In this document: positions 44,993 to 57,280 of the stretch, in pieces
Numbering within the stretch: position 1 is the stretch's first letter
Layout: each line of letters opens with the position of its first letter
Origin: Linanthus parryae
Lineage: Eukaryota; Streptophyta; Magnoliopsida; Ericales; Polemoniaceae
NCBI GenBank assembly: GCA_023055425.1
Contig: JALGPY010000003.1
Coordinates: forward strand, 77,599,491 to 77,663,490
DNA length: 64,000 bases
Direction: 5' to 3'
Notes under the pieces: generated by a model
What the model was told of the DNA's origin: nothing
Databases searched by the model: none
Seen by the model: the letters and a program-made list of their open reading frames with translations, nothing else
Made by a program: the position numbers and the translations under genes

Positions 44993-45092
44993 AATTCGGC
45001 TAAATTAGTTATAATTCCTAGCCTTAGAGAAATTTACTTTTTTGTTTATTTCTGTTACTCATCTACTTTCTGTGTGTGATATGTGTTTTCAG

Positions 45093-46848
45093 GATGGATT
45101 TCACGGTGCATGTCCTGTTCTAGAGACGAGCCTTTGCAACCCACAGTTGAAGACCCGAAAACCTTGTTACGCGCGCAACATAGAGACAAGAGGAAGACAA
45201 GCTCATTTAATATGGAAGAGCAAACTAGAGCAAAGTTTGAGAGGATCCGCAAAGGTTTGCAAGATGTGGACGCAGCTAGACTAGTAGCTCTGGAGGATGC
45301 AGCTAATCGGCACGAGAAACTGAGCAGCTCAGAGCTCTGATGGCCGAGATGCAGGCTGTGATGGATCGCTTCGCCCCCCAAAATCAACAACCACCCCCGA
45401 AAGTGGCAAAAAATGGAGGAAACAGTAGAGGTAACAACGGAGGAAATAATGGTTGAATTAACGCACAAAATGCCGCAGCACAAGTCAACAATGATGAAGT
45501 TGATGAGCGTGCGTTGGTAGACTTCTTCAGAACCACACCTGAGGGATATCTACCCGCAATCTTCATGCCACAGATCAATGCAGCTCATTTTGAATTGCGT
45601 CACCAATTAATCAATATGGTTTGAGATGAGTGTGTGTTTACTGGAGCTCCGGGGGGATGATCCAAATGCCCATCTACTCAACTTCAATCAGATTACTTCA
45701 ACAAATCATGATCAGAGAGTGCCAAATGACATGGTAAAGCTAATTCTCTTTCCCTTTCCATTATTAGGGAAAGCAAAGACATGGCTCCTGGAGCTTTCGG
45801 CGGGTTGTATTACAACATGGGCAGAGTGTTTTCAAGAGTTCCTCAGGAAATATTTTCCACCGTCCAAGGTTGCACAACGAATGGATAACATCACAAAGTT
45901 TACGCAACAGGAGGATGACTCTTTGGGAGACACATGGAGAAAATTCAATCAGCTCACTACTTTTATAATGCACTAGATAGAGAGACAGCAAAGGAACTGG
46001 ACATGATGGCATATGATGGGATTGGGAGTACAGAGAAGCCATGACTTACTTAACAGTGTGTCAAAAAGGGAATCTAAAAGGTCTGAGTCTGGTACAAACT
46101 CAAAATATAATGGAGTGTTAGTCAGCAAGATCGAGACAATGGTGGAGAAAAAATTCGAACAGCAAATGGCAGTTATGACTTCGGATTTAAGCGGCATGAA
46201 TCCATCAGCATAGGTGAAATCTGTTGGAGAGATAGTGGAAGATGAGAATCAGGGGTACAGCGATGCATTCGAAGATGTGAACTACATGGGTCAACCACGA
46301 TAGCAACAGTGGACCAACACTTATCATCCCGATAACCGCAACCACCCCAATTCCAGCTATGCCAATCCAAAATGTGGATTATATGTACTCGGCGAGAGGC
46401 CCAATGTCCCATACGAAGTAAAATGACAAGCTCACAGTAACAGGCTTAGGAACCAGAAGAACAAGAGACGAACACCTTATTGAGAAAACTGCTGGCTAAT
46501 CAAGATAGAATGGAGAGCAAAATTGTCTCTATGGAATCCACAATGAAGAGTCATAAGACGTATATTGGGGAGATTTCTAATCAAAATACTCAACTTCCAC
46601 CTCGTATGCTTCTTTCAAACACAATTACTCCACATGAGCAGTTCAAGGCTATTACAACTCGCAGTGGGACAACCACTAAGGATCCTCCATATCCTACCCA
46701 CGCGCGAGATGAGGCGACCAAGGCCACTAAAAAAGCATTGGAGGAAGAAGTTTCCGTGCCTACCGTGATTCCCCAATCAAAGGACACGAGTAGGAAGTTG
46801 GAGGAAAATTCTAAGCCAAAGGAGGAATATAGCATGCGTGTGCCATAA
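45093..46848 (+). pseudogene. Athila-1 gag
   Basis: The capsid-like retrotrans_gag domain is at 45626-45976: DDPNAHLLNFNQI, LFPFPLLGKAKTWLLEL, TTWAECFQEFLRKYFPPSK. The N-terminal part (45083-45340) is charged and helical in look (KFERIRKGLQDVDAARL). The C-terminal part (46480-46848) contains FKAITTRSGTTT, matching the ITTRSG block before the protease in Athila proteins. Stops at about 45338, 45974, 46211 and 46846 and frame changes break it. Gag would form the particle that packages element RNA. Confidence 0.85.
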
Positions 46849-47592
46849 CCGCAAAGACTGAAGAGCCAAGAGGATGCGAAGCACTTCAAGAAGTTTGTGG
46901 ATATCTTCAGGAAGTTGTACAGCAACATTCCCTATGCGGAAGCCATCTCACAAATTCTTAAATATGCGAAATTTCGTAGGGACCTCCTCTCTAATAGGAG
47001 ACGCATGGATGGCTTTGAGATCGTGACTCTAAATGAGGAGTGTAGCGCCGTGGTTCAAAAGGCGTTGCCTAAGAATATGAAAGATCCGGGCGGTTTCATC
47101 ATTCCTGTGACATTGGGAGATGCCTTTCATGGTAGGTCATTGTGTGATCTTGTTGCAAGCATCAACTTGATGCCCACATCCGTTTTTGAGCAGCTTGGTG
47201 TGGGAGAACCAAAATCGAAAAGAATGTGCTTGCTGATGGCAGACCACACTATCAAATGTCCAAGGGGTGTCTTGGAAGATGTACTAGTGAGAGTTGAATG
47301 ACTCATCTTTCCAGTTGATTTTGTGATCCTAGACATGGAGGCCGATGATGATGTCCCTCTTATCCTAGGCCGTCCATTCTTAGCCACTGGAAAGACCATC
47401 ATTGATGTTGCTAACAGAGAGTTAACGATGAGGATCAATGATGAGAAAGTTTCCTTCAACGTTTTTGAAGCTACGAAATGTCTCGCGTATGCGGTGAGTG
47501 AGCAGTGTTCTTGTGTGGAGGCATACACACCGGATGAGGAGGAAGACATTGTATTGGAGCGGCTATATGAGGAACTTGCTCTACTACTCTAG
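46849..47592 (+). pseudogene. Athila-1 aspartic protease
   Basis: The block FVDIFRKLYSNIPYAEAI (46897-46945) leads into the protease: GGFIIPVTLGD, then LCDLVASINLMPTSVFEQLG (47140-47200), DFVILDMEADDDVPLILGRP (47320-47370) and ATGKTIIDV. The active-site motif of Athila proteases is DLGAS; here Gly is replaced by Val (DLVAS), which would be expected to disrupt the active-site loop. A stop lies at 47300. It would process the gag-pol polyprotein. Confidence 0.87.
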
Positions 47593-47849
47593 CGTAAATG
47601 AGAAGGCTATGGATACTCATTGGTGCCACCCCCTACCACTCTTTATTGAGGGAAGCCAGAAGACTCTTATTCCTTCTCTTGATACTACTCCTATTTTAGA
47701 GTTAAAACATTTACCTACACATTTGAAATATTTTTATCTTGGATCTAATGATACTTTACCTGTTATTGTTTCTTCTTGTTTGGACAGGGAACAGGAGGAT
47801 AAATTGTTGAAAGTGTTGCAGGAAAGGAAAGCAGATATGGATGGACGCT

Positions 47850-49250
47850 AGCAAATATCAAGGGAATCAGCCCCACAGTTTTCCAGCACAAGATCCGGCT
47901 CATGGAGGACAAGAAGCTGGTAATTCAATTTCAGCGCCACCTAAACCCTCATATGCATGATGTGGTGAAGAAAGAGGTGCTTAAATGGTTGGAGGCGGGC
48001 ATTATCTACACAATTTCCTACAGCACATGGACTATCCCGGTGCAGTGTGTCCCTAAGAAGGGAGGTATTACTGTGGTGGAAGGAGAGAAAGGTGATCACA
48101 TTGCCACACGTATTGTTACTGGGTGGAGAGTTTGCGTGGATTATCTCAAACTTAATGATGCCAAATTGAAAGATCATTTTCCCCTCCCATTTGTTGATCA
48201 GATGCTTGATAGGTTGGCACATCATTCTTGTTATTGCTTTCTGGATGTGTAATCAGGGTACAACCAGATGGCCATTGAGCCAGCAGACCAGGAGAAGACG
48301 ACATTCACATGTCCCTATGGGACGTTGCTTTTCGACGCATGCCTTTTGGGTTATGCAATGAGCCTGTCCCTTTTCAGAGCTGTATGATTTCGATCTTCTT
48401 TGATATGATGGAGCTTAAGTTTGAAGTGTTCATGGATAACTTCTCATTGTATGGTGATGGATTTGAAGACTACTTCCAGCAACTTGCCCGTGTATTGGAT
48501 AGATGCATTGACACCAACCTAGTGCTGAACTGGGAGAGGTCTCACGTCATGGTCACAAAGGGCATTGTTTTGGGGCACAAGATCTCCAACGCGGGTTTAG
48601 AGGTTGATAGAGCCAAGATTGAGATGATTGAGAAGCTTCCCTACCCTACCTCTGCCAAAGTGTAAGGATTTTCTTGGGACATGCAGGGTTCTATCGGCGT
48701 TTCATTAAAGACTTCCCAAAAATCACGAAGCCTTTCTCTGGGTTGCTTGAGAAAGATGCAGTCTTCGATTTCAATGCAGAGTGCAAATTGGCTTTTGATT
48801 TGCTCAAGGAAAAGTTAATTAGCGCACCCATCATCACCACACCGGAATGGACCCTACCATTTGAGCTCATGTGTGATGCTAGTGACTATGCGGTGGGAGC
48901 AGTTCTGGAACAGCGGAAGGACAAGGTGGCTCATGTCATTAACTATGCCAGTCAGACTTTGAAAAATGCTCAAGTAAACTATGCTAGTACTGAGAAGGAA
49001 TTGCAAAGCTATTATCTTTGCATTAGACAAGTTTCAGCCATATCTCGTGGGGTCTTAGGTGACCATCTTTATGGATCATGTGGCCCTCAAGTATTTACTC
49101 ACCAAGAAATATTCCAAGCCAAGACTAATCAGGTGGGTATTGTTGATGCAAGAATTTGACATCGAGATAAAGGACAAGAAAGGGGTGGAAAATGTAGTGG
49201 CTGACCATTTATCACGTTTGGAGAATGAGAAGCATGAGTATGTGCCAATC
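47850..49250 (+). pseudogene. Athila-1 reverse transcriptase and RNase H
   Basis: RT blocks are QRHLNPHMHDVVKKEVLKWL (47930-47990), VPKKGG, WRVCVDYLKLNDA, DHFPLPFVDQMLDRLA, FRRMPFGLCNEP (48330-48365), and the catalytic loop FMDNFSLYG (48430-48460), where the second Asp of F(V/M)DD is Asn. GHAGFYRRFIKDFPKITKP (48676-48730) and the RNase H start FELMCDASDYAVGAVL follow. The RNase H end ([20 protein letters not shown]) is in another frame from about 49059. The Asn substitution removes a metal ligand. Stops at 48250 and 48663. Confidence 0.9.
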
Positions 49251-49349
49251 AGAGAAGAATTTCCTGAAGAGCAGCTTATGGTAGTGTTTGCAGCAGTGCC
49301 TTGGTTTGCTGACTTGGCAAACTTCAAGGCTCTCAACATAGTCCCAAAG

Positions 49350-50070
49350 ACATGTCCTTCCACCATGGAAATAATTTCTTTGCAGATGCGAGACAATACT
49401 TTTGGGATGATCCTTATTGGTTCAAGCTGGGAGGAGATAATGTATTGAAGAGATGTGTCACAGAACCAGACACGTTAGAGATTCTCAGGCACTGCCACGA
49501 GTTGAACTGTGGAGGTCATTTCGGCAAGTCGCGCACGGTGGACAAGGTACTTAAGAGTGGTTTCTTTTGGCCTACATTGCATAAGGATGATCATCTATTT
49601 GTGCAGCAATGTGACCGATGACAGAGAACCGGCAATATTTCCAACCGGAATGAGATTCCTCAAAATTTCATGTTGGAAGTAGAGCCGTTTGATGTGTGGG
49701 GGATTGATTTTATGGGGCCACTCCCATCTTCACTTGGTAATCTTTATATCCTGTTAGCTGTTGACTATGTGACCAAATGGGTGGAGGCATTGGCATGTTC
49801 GAAGAACAATGGTGCTACGGTGGAGAGATTTGTGTACCAGAATATTTTCTATGTGACCAAATGGGACGCCTAGGGCCATTATTAGTGATGAGGGATCACA
49901 CTTCGTAAACAAGGTCTTTTCCAATGTTTTGAGCAAATATGGGGTGAAGATACACAAGATATCACTGGCCTACCATTCGCAGTGAAATGGGCAAGCTGAA
50001 GTGTCTAACTGAGAGATCAAGGGTATTCTAGAGAAGACAGTCAATCCAGAACTCAAATATTGGTCCCTAC
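49350..50070 (+). pseudogene. Athila-1 integrase
   Basis: The zinc-binding HHCC region HCHELNCGGHFGKSRTVDKV (49480-49540) continues to QQCDR, where the second Cys of CDRCQRTG is a TGA stop (49619-49621). The core has [16 protein letters not shown] (49690-49740), [19 protein letters not shown] (49885-49915) and a broken SNGQAEVSN block near 49980-50010, so all three acidic residues can still be traced, but in interrupted frames. An internal copy of VTKWDA text at 49850 is a local rearrangement. Confidence 0.88.
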
Positions 50071-50099
50071 ATTTATATGATAATATATGGTCATACCGT

Positions 50100-50564
50100 A
50101 CAGCGTACAATACCCCTTTGGGCATGTCTCCCTACCAGCTAGTATTTGGGAAGTCATGTCATCTCCCGGTGGAACTTGAGCACAAGGCCTTTTGGGCGCT
50201 AAAGAAGATTAACTTGAATGCTAAGCTCTCAGGTAAGCAACGTAAACAAGTGTTACTTGAACTTGAAGAATTTTGCTTGATGGCGTATGAGAGAGCAAGA
50301 AACTATAAAGAGAGGACAAAGCAATGGCACAACAAACACATCATACCCAGCGAATTCTAGGTAGGATAGAGGGTGTTGATCATCAACGCTAGGCTGAAGC
50401 TGTTTCCAGGAAAGTTGAGGTCTAGATGGAGTGACCCATACACGATTACTACAGTCTACCCATGGGGTTCCCTTGAGGTGGAAGATGAAACCGGGGGCCG
50501 ATTCAAGGTAAATGGCCAAATAGCGAAACTGTATGTGGATGGGATTTTCGTTGGAGTCATTTAA
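50100..50564 (+). pseudogene. Athila-1 integrase C-terminal region
   Basis: [20 protein letters not shown] (50121-50180) is the conserved GMSPY(Q/R)LV(Y/F)GK block that follows the core in gypsy integrases. Then come [18 protein letters not shown] and a last part with [18 protein letters not shown] and GSLEVEDE (50395-50490). A TAG stop near 50358 splits it. The parallel region in Athila-2 (62340-62807) is uninterrupted. Confidence 0.88.
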
Positions 50565-52269
50565 TGGCTCCAGGCGACTCCCGCTATGTGATTATCTCTG
50601 AGGTAACTGGGTCAGGCCGTCGAACTTAAATTTTAAAGCGCTTGTTAGGAGGGAACTCAACCTATTTATTGCTTTAGTGTAGATTTTAATACTATTTTGT
50701 ATAATTTATTCTGTTTGATTCATTTGAGATGTGTGTCAGAGAGGGACTGATATTTGTATTGAGTGTGTGCATGAATTCTAGGTGAAAGGCCTATTCTGGA
50801 TCACCCGTCTGGATGTGCGTATGAAGAATGACATGAAAACCGAGAAACAGCAGGCTAAAATGCCTATCGACATCTGGAAAGAAGAAGTTGATGAAGTACG
50901 CCATTCCTACACTCACTCAGCACACGCACCCGAGGAGGCATGCATATTCGGACTCCCCGTCTTGATATACGTGAAGAAGTCATTGAAGAGTAGTGAAAGC
51001 TTGCATAATGGCACGGATTACGAAGTGAAATTTTGCAGACAGTACTGAAAGTGGAATTTAAGAGTGCCATTGTGTGGGGGTGGTTGAGAGCTTTTCGTAG
51101 ACATGTGGAATGCGTATATCGGAGTCTGGATGAGAAAGTTATGCCAAAAAGGATGCTCAAGTGAATAAAACGCGGCAAAAAACATCCGAAAATGCAAAAA
51201 GTGCCTTTGGAGGCACATAAATGGAAGAATAAAATATTCCCCGGACTTTGGTAGTTTTTTATATCATAAAAGGAGTATCGAGGACGAGGTGATCCTTCGG
51301 AAAGCAAAGGCATGATCGAAGACGCGAAAAATGACGAAAAAGTATGTTTTTGGGGCTGTCCAGGATTGTCTCCGTACTAAGAGAAATGTTTTTCGTACGA
51401 AGACTGAACACTTAGAAAAATTTTGGGGTTGGATTTTCTCTTCTTGAAACAGCCCTCTGCCCCTTTCTGGGAAGGCCTTCGTGCGAAGACAAAATTTTTT
51501 CGTTCGAAGGATCTTCGCACGAAGAGATCAGGCAAAATGACCATTCTCGCAGTACACAATAGAGAAAGGAGAGTGTTAATAGGGGAAAATCTGGGAATTT
51601 ACCCAGCTTATGAAAGAAAAAAATACAGAGAGGAGGGTCAAGCCTCTTCATTCGGGTTCCATCACCCATTAAGCTCTCAAACTTCTCTCCCCCTCTCAAG
51701 ACACCAATCTTCTCAAATTCAAAGTTTCTTCAAAAACTCTTGAGATTAGCTGGGTTTTGGAGATATTTGAGGCGCCTACAAGTTTAGTTCTTCATAAATC
51801 ATCAACATCCTCCCTATTGAGTCTGAATTTGAAAAGTGGGTCTAGGGCTTCCTATTCCTAGATCTGAATTGGCGAAGTTGGATGAGGATTCAAGCTACGG
51901 TGAAGAAGGGAGAAGTGACCGGGTCTACGAGGGGAGTACATAAGTTCTAGCAATTCAATTTTTTCGGAAAAACTTTCACCGGCTGATTTCAGCCCCTTAT
52001 TGGTGAAATTTTCGCGGAACGGTACCCGTAAGAACGGTACTTGAGGTGTCACAGGTATAACTCACTCTCTTGAAATTTAATTTCATCGGTTCTAGGCACA
52101 TTGAGTAAAAGCCCAATTTTTATTGTTGTCGCTTAGTTACGATGTTTGGGAGCGATTGACTAGTGTCCTTAGGGTTTATGTGATTAAGTGCGTGATTTCT
52201 TACTTTCTGTACACACATCCTGTTACCGCGCACTCGTTGTTGTGTTTTATTCATAATTTGTGAATCTAA
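50565..52269 (+). other. Pol-ORF2 spacer of Athila-1
   Basis: Non-coding stretch between pol and ORF2. It contains four TCTTCGNACGAAGA-like near-palindromes (51370-51525) like those in the LTR, and a stretch resembling the opposite-strand spacer of Athila-2. The open frames inside show no known motif. Confidence 0.6.
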
Positions 52270-53649
52270 ATGGGAGGTGGTGGAAAGAAACAAAAAACCG
52301 GTGAGGGGTCGTCTCGAGAGGCGTCTGACTCGGTTGATCTTCCGTTGGAAATACCATAATCACCCAAGTACCATATAATAGCGAAACCTTTACCTAATGA
52401 CACGGGGATTGTAGGCAGAAGGGAGTCTAAGGTGAATATAAGAGAGAGTAGGGCGGGCCCCGGTTTGTATGATAGCTACCGGTTTGTGAAGTACGAGGCT
52501 CACCTTGACTCATTTGGGGACACGTACTTAAAAAAGACAAGGCAAGCTGAGAAGGAATTTCCTTTGCATAATGATATTCACGAGACCATAAAGGCTATCT
52601 ACGAGCGGGAAAAGCTAGACAATTGGTTCAAATTTGTAGGGAAATCTAGCTGAATGAGAGCACAAGATTTTTGTCTCAATTTGAGATACGCCAAAGATGG
52701 TGAGAGCCAAGAACCACGTCTAGTTTGTTGCAGAGGCAAGTGTATAGTCTTCAAGACAATGACTATCAGCATGGCCCTTGGATTTCCACGTCTACGAGAT
52801 GATTGTGCATACAGTGCTGCTGTGAGGAGTGATGGTTTATGGGCTAGGTGAACGCTTTCTGTTTTGAAAAGGGGATAGACCTGTGGGAAAGAAAAGGTGA
52901 TGTGCCACAATGGAAGGCACACAAGAGTAATTTTAGACTCGAGGCTAGATGGTGTTGTGAATTGTTGGAGAAATGGGTTTTGGGAATCACACAGAATCCC
53001 ACCTATTCTTTCAAGCTATGTGTCTAACCATGTGTTTGTGGTCAGGGGTTAGAGTGGACATACCTAAGATGATTTGGGCCAATTTCCTAGAGAGGGTATC
53101 GAATGAGAACAAGTTAGGGCCATACTTTCCTGTTGACTCATTTGGTTAAGATTGCGGAAGAAGTGGTTCCGAGAGGTGGCATGGATTTGAAATGATTCCC
53201 CGACCGGTAGTGGTCTCAGTTTGATGAGTCAGCCACAACAAAGGGTAAGGGCAACAAGAAAATGACCTCCCATTTTGACAATCAGGTGGCCTAGGACCAC
53301 TTGAAAGAGGAGATGGCACGGGATAGATTAGAGAGAAGGCTCCAGTTTGCTCAAACAAGGAGCAATCAGGTGAAGCTGGGTAATATGGGTAGTACAGTCT
53401 AGTGGTCGGACAGAAGAGGAGTTTGTCGCACCGGTTCCAAACACCGAGCCTTGGTTTCAGGAGTATGACTTCGAGTATCCGGTTCCACCCAGTGAGGATG
53501 AGTTGGAGGAAGAGGAAAAGATGAGGAGGATGAGGAGTCTGGAGGACGGGATGCCTCCACCTCCGATGATGATGACTGGAGGTGACAGAAACCTCGCATT
53601 AGGATTGCTGAGTCCTCGTCGTAACGTTGAGGAAAACGAAGCATCCTAG
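52270..53649 (+). pseudogene. Athila-1 ORF2 (plant transposon protein domain)
   Basis: It starts MGGGGKKQKTGEGSSREAS, a lysine-rich head as in the Athila-2 copy (MASKKRKTGEGSSMEAS). Conserved blocks are SYRFVKYEAHLDSFGDTYL (52470-52530), KLDNWFKFVG, YAKDGESQEPRLVCCRGKCI (52690-52745) and MALGFPRL. Stops at 52360, 52651 and 52849 and a frameshift break it. The acidic tail (53480-53640) is like the end of the Athila-2 frame. The function is unknown; position suggested the label env-like in the literature, but no membrane segment is visible. Confidence 0.82.
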
Positions 53650-55821
53650 TGTGGGGGGTGGTTGTACCTTTTTACTAGCCTAGTCGAGTTCTGCATAGCC
53701 ACATTTAGCTAGATTTTATTGGTTGTGTCCTTATTTTTCTTTTTGTTATTTCTCATTTTGTTTGCATATTTATTTTAATAATTAATTCCCCTACCCCTAT
53801 CGAGTCGTTAATCGAGTTGGCCATTGCATAGAGATTTAGGAGTTATTATAAAAATAAAAAAAAAAATGGAAAAAAATGGAAACTTAGAAAAATTCAAAAA
53901 AAAATTAAATTGAGAACGTGCAATCAAATGAAGCTAAAACTTTAGGCATAGGGCGTGTTTTGCGACCGAGAGAGACAATGTGAGTTCCCCCTAGTACGTA
54001 TAAGGAGACTTTCTTTACGGGAGTGCCTGCCTATTTTAAAAACTTACTTGATTTTTAAATCTAAAGTGTGTGCCGTATTTTCTTAGAAAAGTTGAGCTAG
54101 GTGTGAGCTAAACGAGTCGAACGTTCATTTGTACGTCTTAGGTATTCGCCAGCCCGCCTCGTAGTGGCACACAGGAAAGCTGTGCGAGGATGCGTATTAG
54201 AGCACTCAATGCTTTTAGATCTCACCCTGTAGGACCACTAGAAATCCCTTTTGAACCTTGGATTATTTGATAAACTTTTGACCTAGGGTGACGATTCTTG
54301 GCTTTCATCATATATCATTTAGAATCACCTCTTTAGTGCGTCACGGGGGAGTCGTAGTTGAGGGGGTTCGATGAGGGAGAGATTATTGACACATACTCGT
54401 GAGTTCTACATGATCGCATGCGCGTTATTTGCTACTTTCGAGGGGATGCGAGGGTGAGTGAGTAGGATTGCACACTTTGGTGTGACGGTGTTCCATGTCA
54501 TTACACCATGGACATAGTTGTGGAGAGCCGTGAGTGCGTGACGTCTAATCTGAACGAAAATGGGGTGGTTGATATTAATTGGTGGATCGTGCTAGGTACC
54601 GGATTTCATTCATTTTGGTGTGGGAGGTTCGGTTGGATTTGGCACGAGATTCATTGCTTTATTGACTACTTGAGAGGGGACATGGATATATACTAGTTCG
54701 GGGTGTCGACTATTGACTACGGACGTAGAGATTGCAATTTCGACGAATCCACCCCCATACATGTGCTTTGATTGTTTGCGGTTTGTTTGGTGGCACAGTG
54801 TACTTAATCGATATTAGGGGGAGATGGATCTTGCTTGTGATACATATTCATCGCTTTGGTTATTTCCTCCCCTTGTTCATATTTTCGTAGCTACTCTTGG
54901 AAGACCACTCATACGAATTCGAAGGATATTGTTGATTTTTTAGAGATTATTGAAAAAAAAGAAAAAAAAATTGAAAAAGAAAAAAACGAATGAAAAAGAA
55001 AAGAGAGAAAAGAGGAGATATGGAATAAAGGAATAAATTGACAACGATTTACATTTCTTGCACGATTCGCAACGGTCGCCACAGAGATCATTATTGTACC
55101 GGGGTTTGAGGGGATCGAGGGCCGGAGACGGTGAGTTTCGGGTTGCGGTTTCTGTCATCGTAGTGAGGGTGTGTGAGAGGGGGTTTTAATTGTGAGAATG
55201 TGACGCTTTAGGATTTTTTTCATCATGATTATCCATACGTCTCTAAGCCTCAACATTCTAAACCGTTAGTGGAATAGGAGCTCGGACCTTGAACGTGGCT
55301 TAGCCTAGTGTAGCCTCTTATTTTTGTCGGCACATGCGAAGAGGTAGGTACTTCTATACTTAGTAAGGCTAGACTCCCTATAAGATCTAAGGGAAATTGT
55401 CGTTGCCACGATTTAGTTTCAATTCACGCCTTGTTCCTAGATTTCTCATCACTCCATGATAATCGGCTTAGGCTAATTGAGATTGCCCGATCTCGCAAAA
55501 GAAGTGTTTTTTTTTGTTATTTTAATACTTGCATTGTATATATTGCATTTGCATGTAGTTGCATTGTGTATAATCGAGTCATGTCGGCTAGTAAAAGGTG
55601 GGTTTTGGTTTGATCTTTGCCTCGTACTAGTATGCATTTGTGTTTTATGTATGCAATGTGGGTGAAAGTATGCAATTGGCGTAGGGAAGTTATGCAATGA
55701 TAAATTGGTAATGTATGCAAAGTTGGAATTTTGTGAGAATTGAAGAAAGTGATTTTGATTTTGGAGATTGAGTTTGGCTTGGATATTTGCTCGGGACAAG
55801 CAAATGTAGTGTGGGGGTAGT
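53650..55821 (+). other. Long 3' untranslated region of Athila-1
   Basis: About 2.2 kb of non-coding sequence with several A-rich runs (53849-53900, 54953-54990), ending in the purine tract AGTGTGGGGGTAGT directly before the 3' LTR. The part 53940-54130 is matched, in reverse, by 58740-58930 of Athila-2. Confidence 0.7.
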
Positions 55822-57271
55822 TGATAACTCCATTTTCGGGTTATTTTATTATTTCCTTTTCTGCGTTTTGTGTGCTTAACATGGAGAAATTTATCGTCGT
55901 TTTGAGTAAATTTTGCTAATATTTGTGAAAATGAGTTCTTGAGCTATTCTTGTTGAATCGGGGCGCTTTTTGTGTAATTTTGAGCTTTTATTGTGATATG
56001 ATCGCGGGTTCTGTTTTCTTGTTGTGATTCGCATGAAAATAGGGTGTGGATGATCATGCGGGAGATGGAAACGAGCTTCGGACACAAGGAACTCAACGAA
56101 AAAGCCAAAAAGAATAGTGCTGATTTGAGGTGTCTTCGCACGAAGACTTGGGATTTAGCCAAAATTTGGAGATGCTGAAAATGTATTCCTAAAACAAGCT
56201 ATAATACTTATCTGGGAAGACCTTCGCACGAATAGGAAAATGTCTTCGTACGAAGACTCTTCGTGCGATGAGAAGTCTGTTCGTAAGAAGACTTCTCTGA
56301 CAAGGGCGGTTCTGAACGGGGTTTTTATGCAATAATGCCAAACTTTGTAATAACATTATGGAAACGTATTTAAGCTAATTAGGTCGTGATATTCATTAGT
56401 TAGCAAGGTTTTGGGAAGTGTTTAAGAGCAAGGAGACACTTTTGGAGCTTTAGGAACGATTGGATTGATTCGTTTGCTTCCTAATCTCTTTATTTTCGCT
56501 AGTTTTTGTTTATGATCATCGAACTCGGTATTTTGATCATGTCATGTAGTAGAAAAAACCCTTTTTTCTTGGAATTCTCGATTGGTAGCTAGGGTTTGAT
56601 ATGAACTTGGTGTTTTGAGATTATGATTCATGTTTTGACTTAATAAATCGTGTTCTTTCATTATTATGGTTTGTTTATGAGTTTAATTCCCTTATTCTTG
56701 CGCTTAGCTAGAATAGGAGTAATTTTAATTGACATTCACGTGGTAACTCCGTGGGAGTTAGTCGGTAAAGTGAGCAATCCACCTAGTCGAATCATTACTT
56801 GGTAACTCAGTGGTGTTAACTAGGATCGTTAGAGTTGAATCATGAACTTTAATGCATGCCTAAAAGTGAAGTAGAGTTGGTAACTCGGTATATTTTGGTT
56901 TTAGGCGTAGATAATTTATTTGGTAACTCGGTAAATTTTACGTTGCTCGATTAATAATAAAAGACACGTTTTTGTTTTATGAATCAAAGCATAAGTTTAT
57001 ATCATCCCTAATAAACCTAGATAGAATTCCTGGTATTTTATCCCATATTAGTAATCTTTGCAATTATTCTCGTTAATCGTGCTATCATCAATAGTTAACT
57101 TGTCGTTGTCTTTTAATTTTCGTAGACTTTGCAAACACAAACAAATGCGCTGTGCCCACATATGGCTGAAAGTTAATTACTAGTTCAGGACAAAGTCCCT
57201 TGGGTTCGACAACCGGATTTCCGGTTTATTACTACACGCGACAGTCGTACACTTGTGTTTGGATCGTGTCA
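55822..57271 (+). repeat. 3' LTR of Athila-1
   Basis: TGATAACTCCATTTT...ATCGTGTCA, preceded by the purine tract. It keeps TCTTCGNACGAAGA-type palindromes (56130-56290), some decayed (CTTCGCACGAATA, TTCGTAAGAAGA). Confidence 0.93.
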
Positions 57272-57280
57272 ATTCCCTAG

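Larger units (their letters stand above)
43523..57271 (+). mobile_element. Athila-type Ty3/gypsy element (Athila-1), complete length
   Basis: It is bounded by two related LTRs (43523-44969 and 55822-57271) and by GTTCC (43518-43522) and ATTCC (57272-57276), a 5-bp duplication with one change. Inside are a primer binding site, gag, protease, RT/RNase H, integrase, a spacer, an extra reading frame (ORF2) and a long 3' region with a purine tract: the Athila plan. All coding parts have stops or frameshifts. Total length 13.75 kb. Confidence 0.93.

Noticed and set aside
45055..45483. A 142-codon open frame on the minus strand
   Set aside because: Antisense shadow of Athila-1 gag; the plus strand gives the family motifs.
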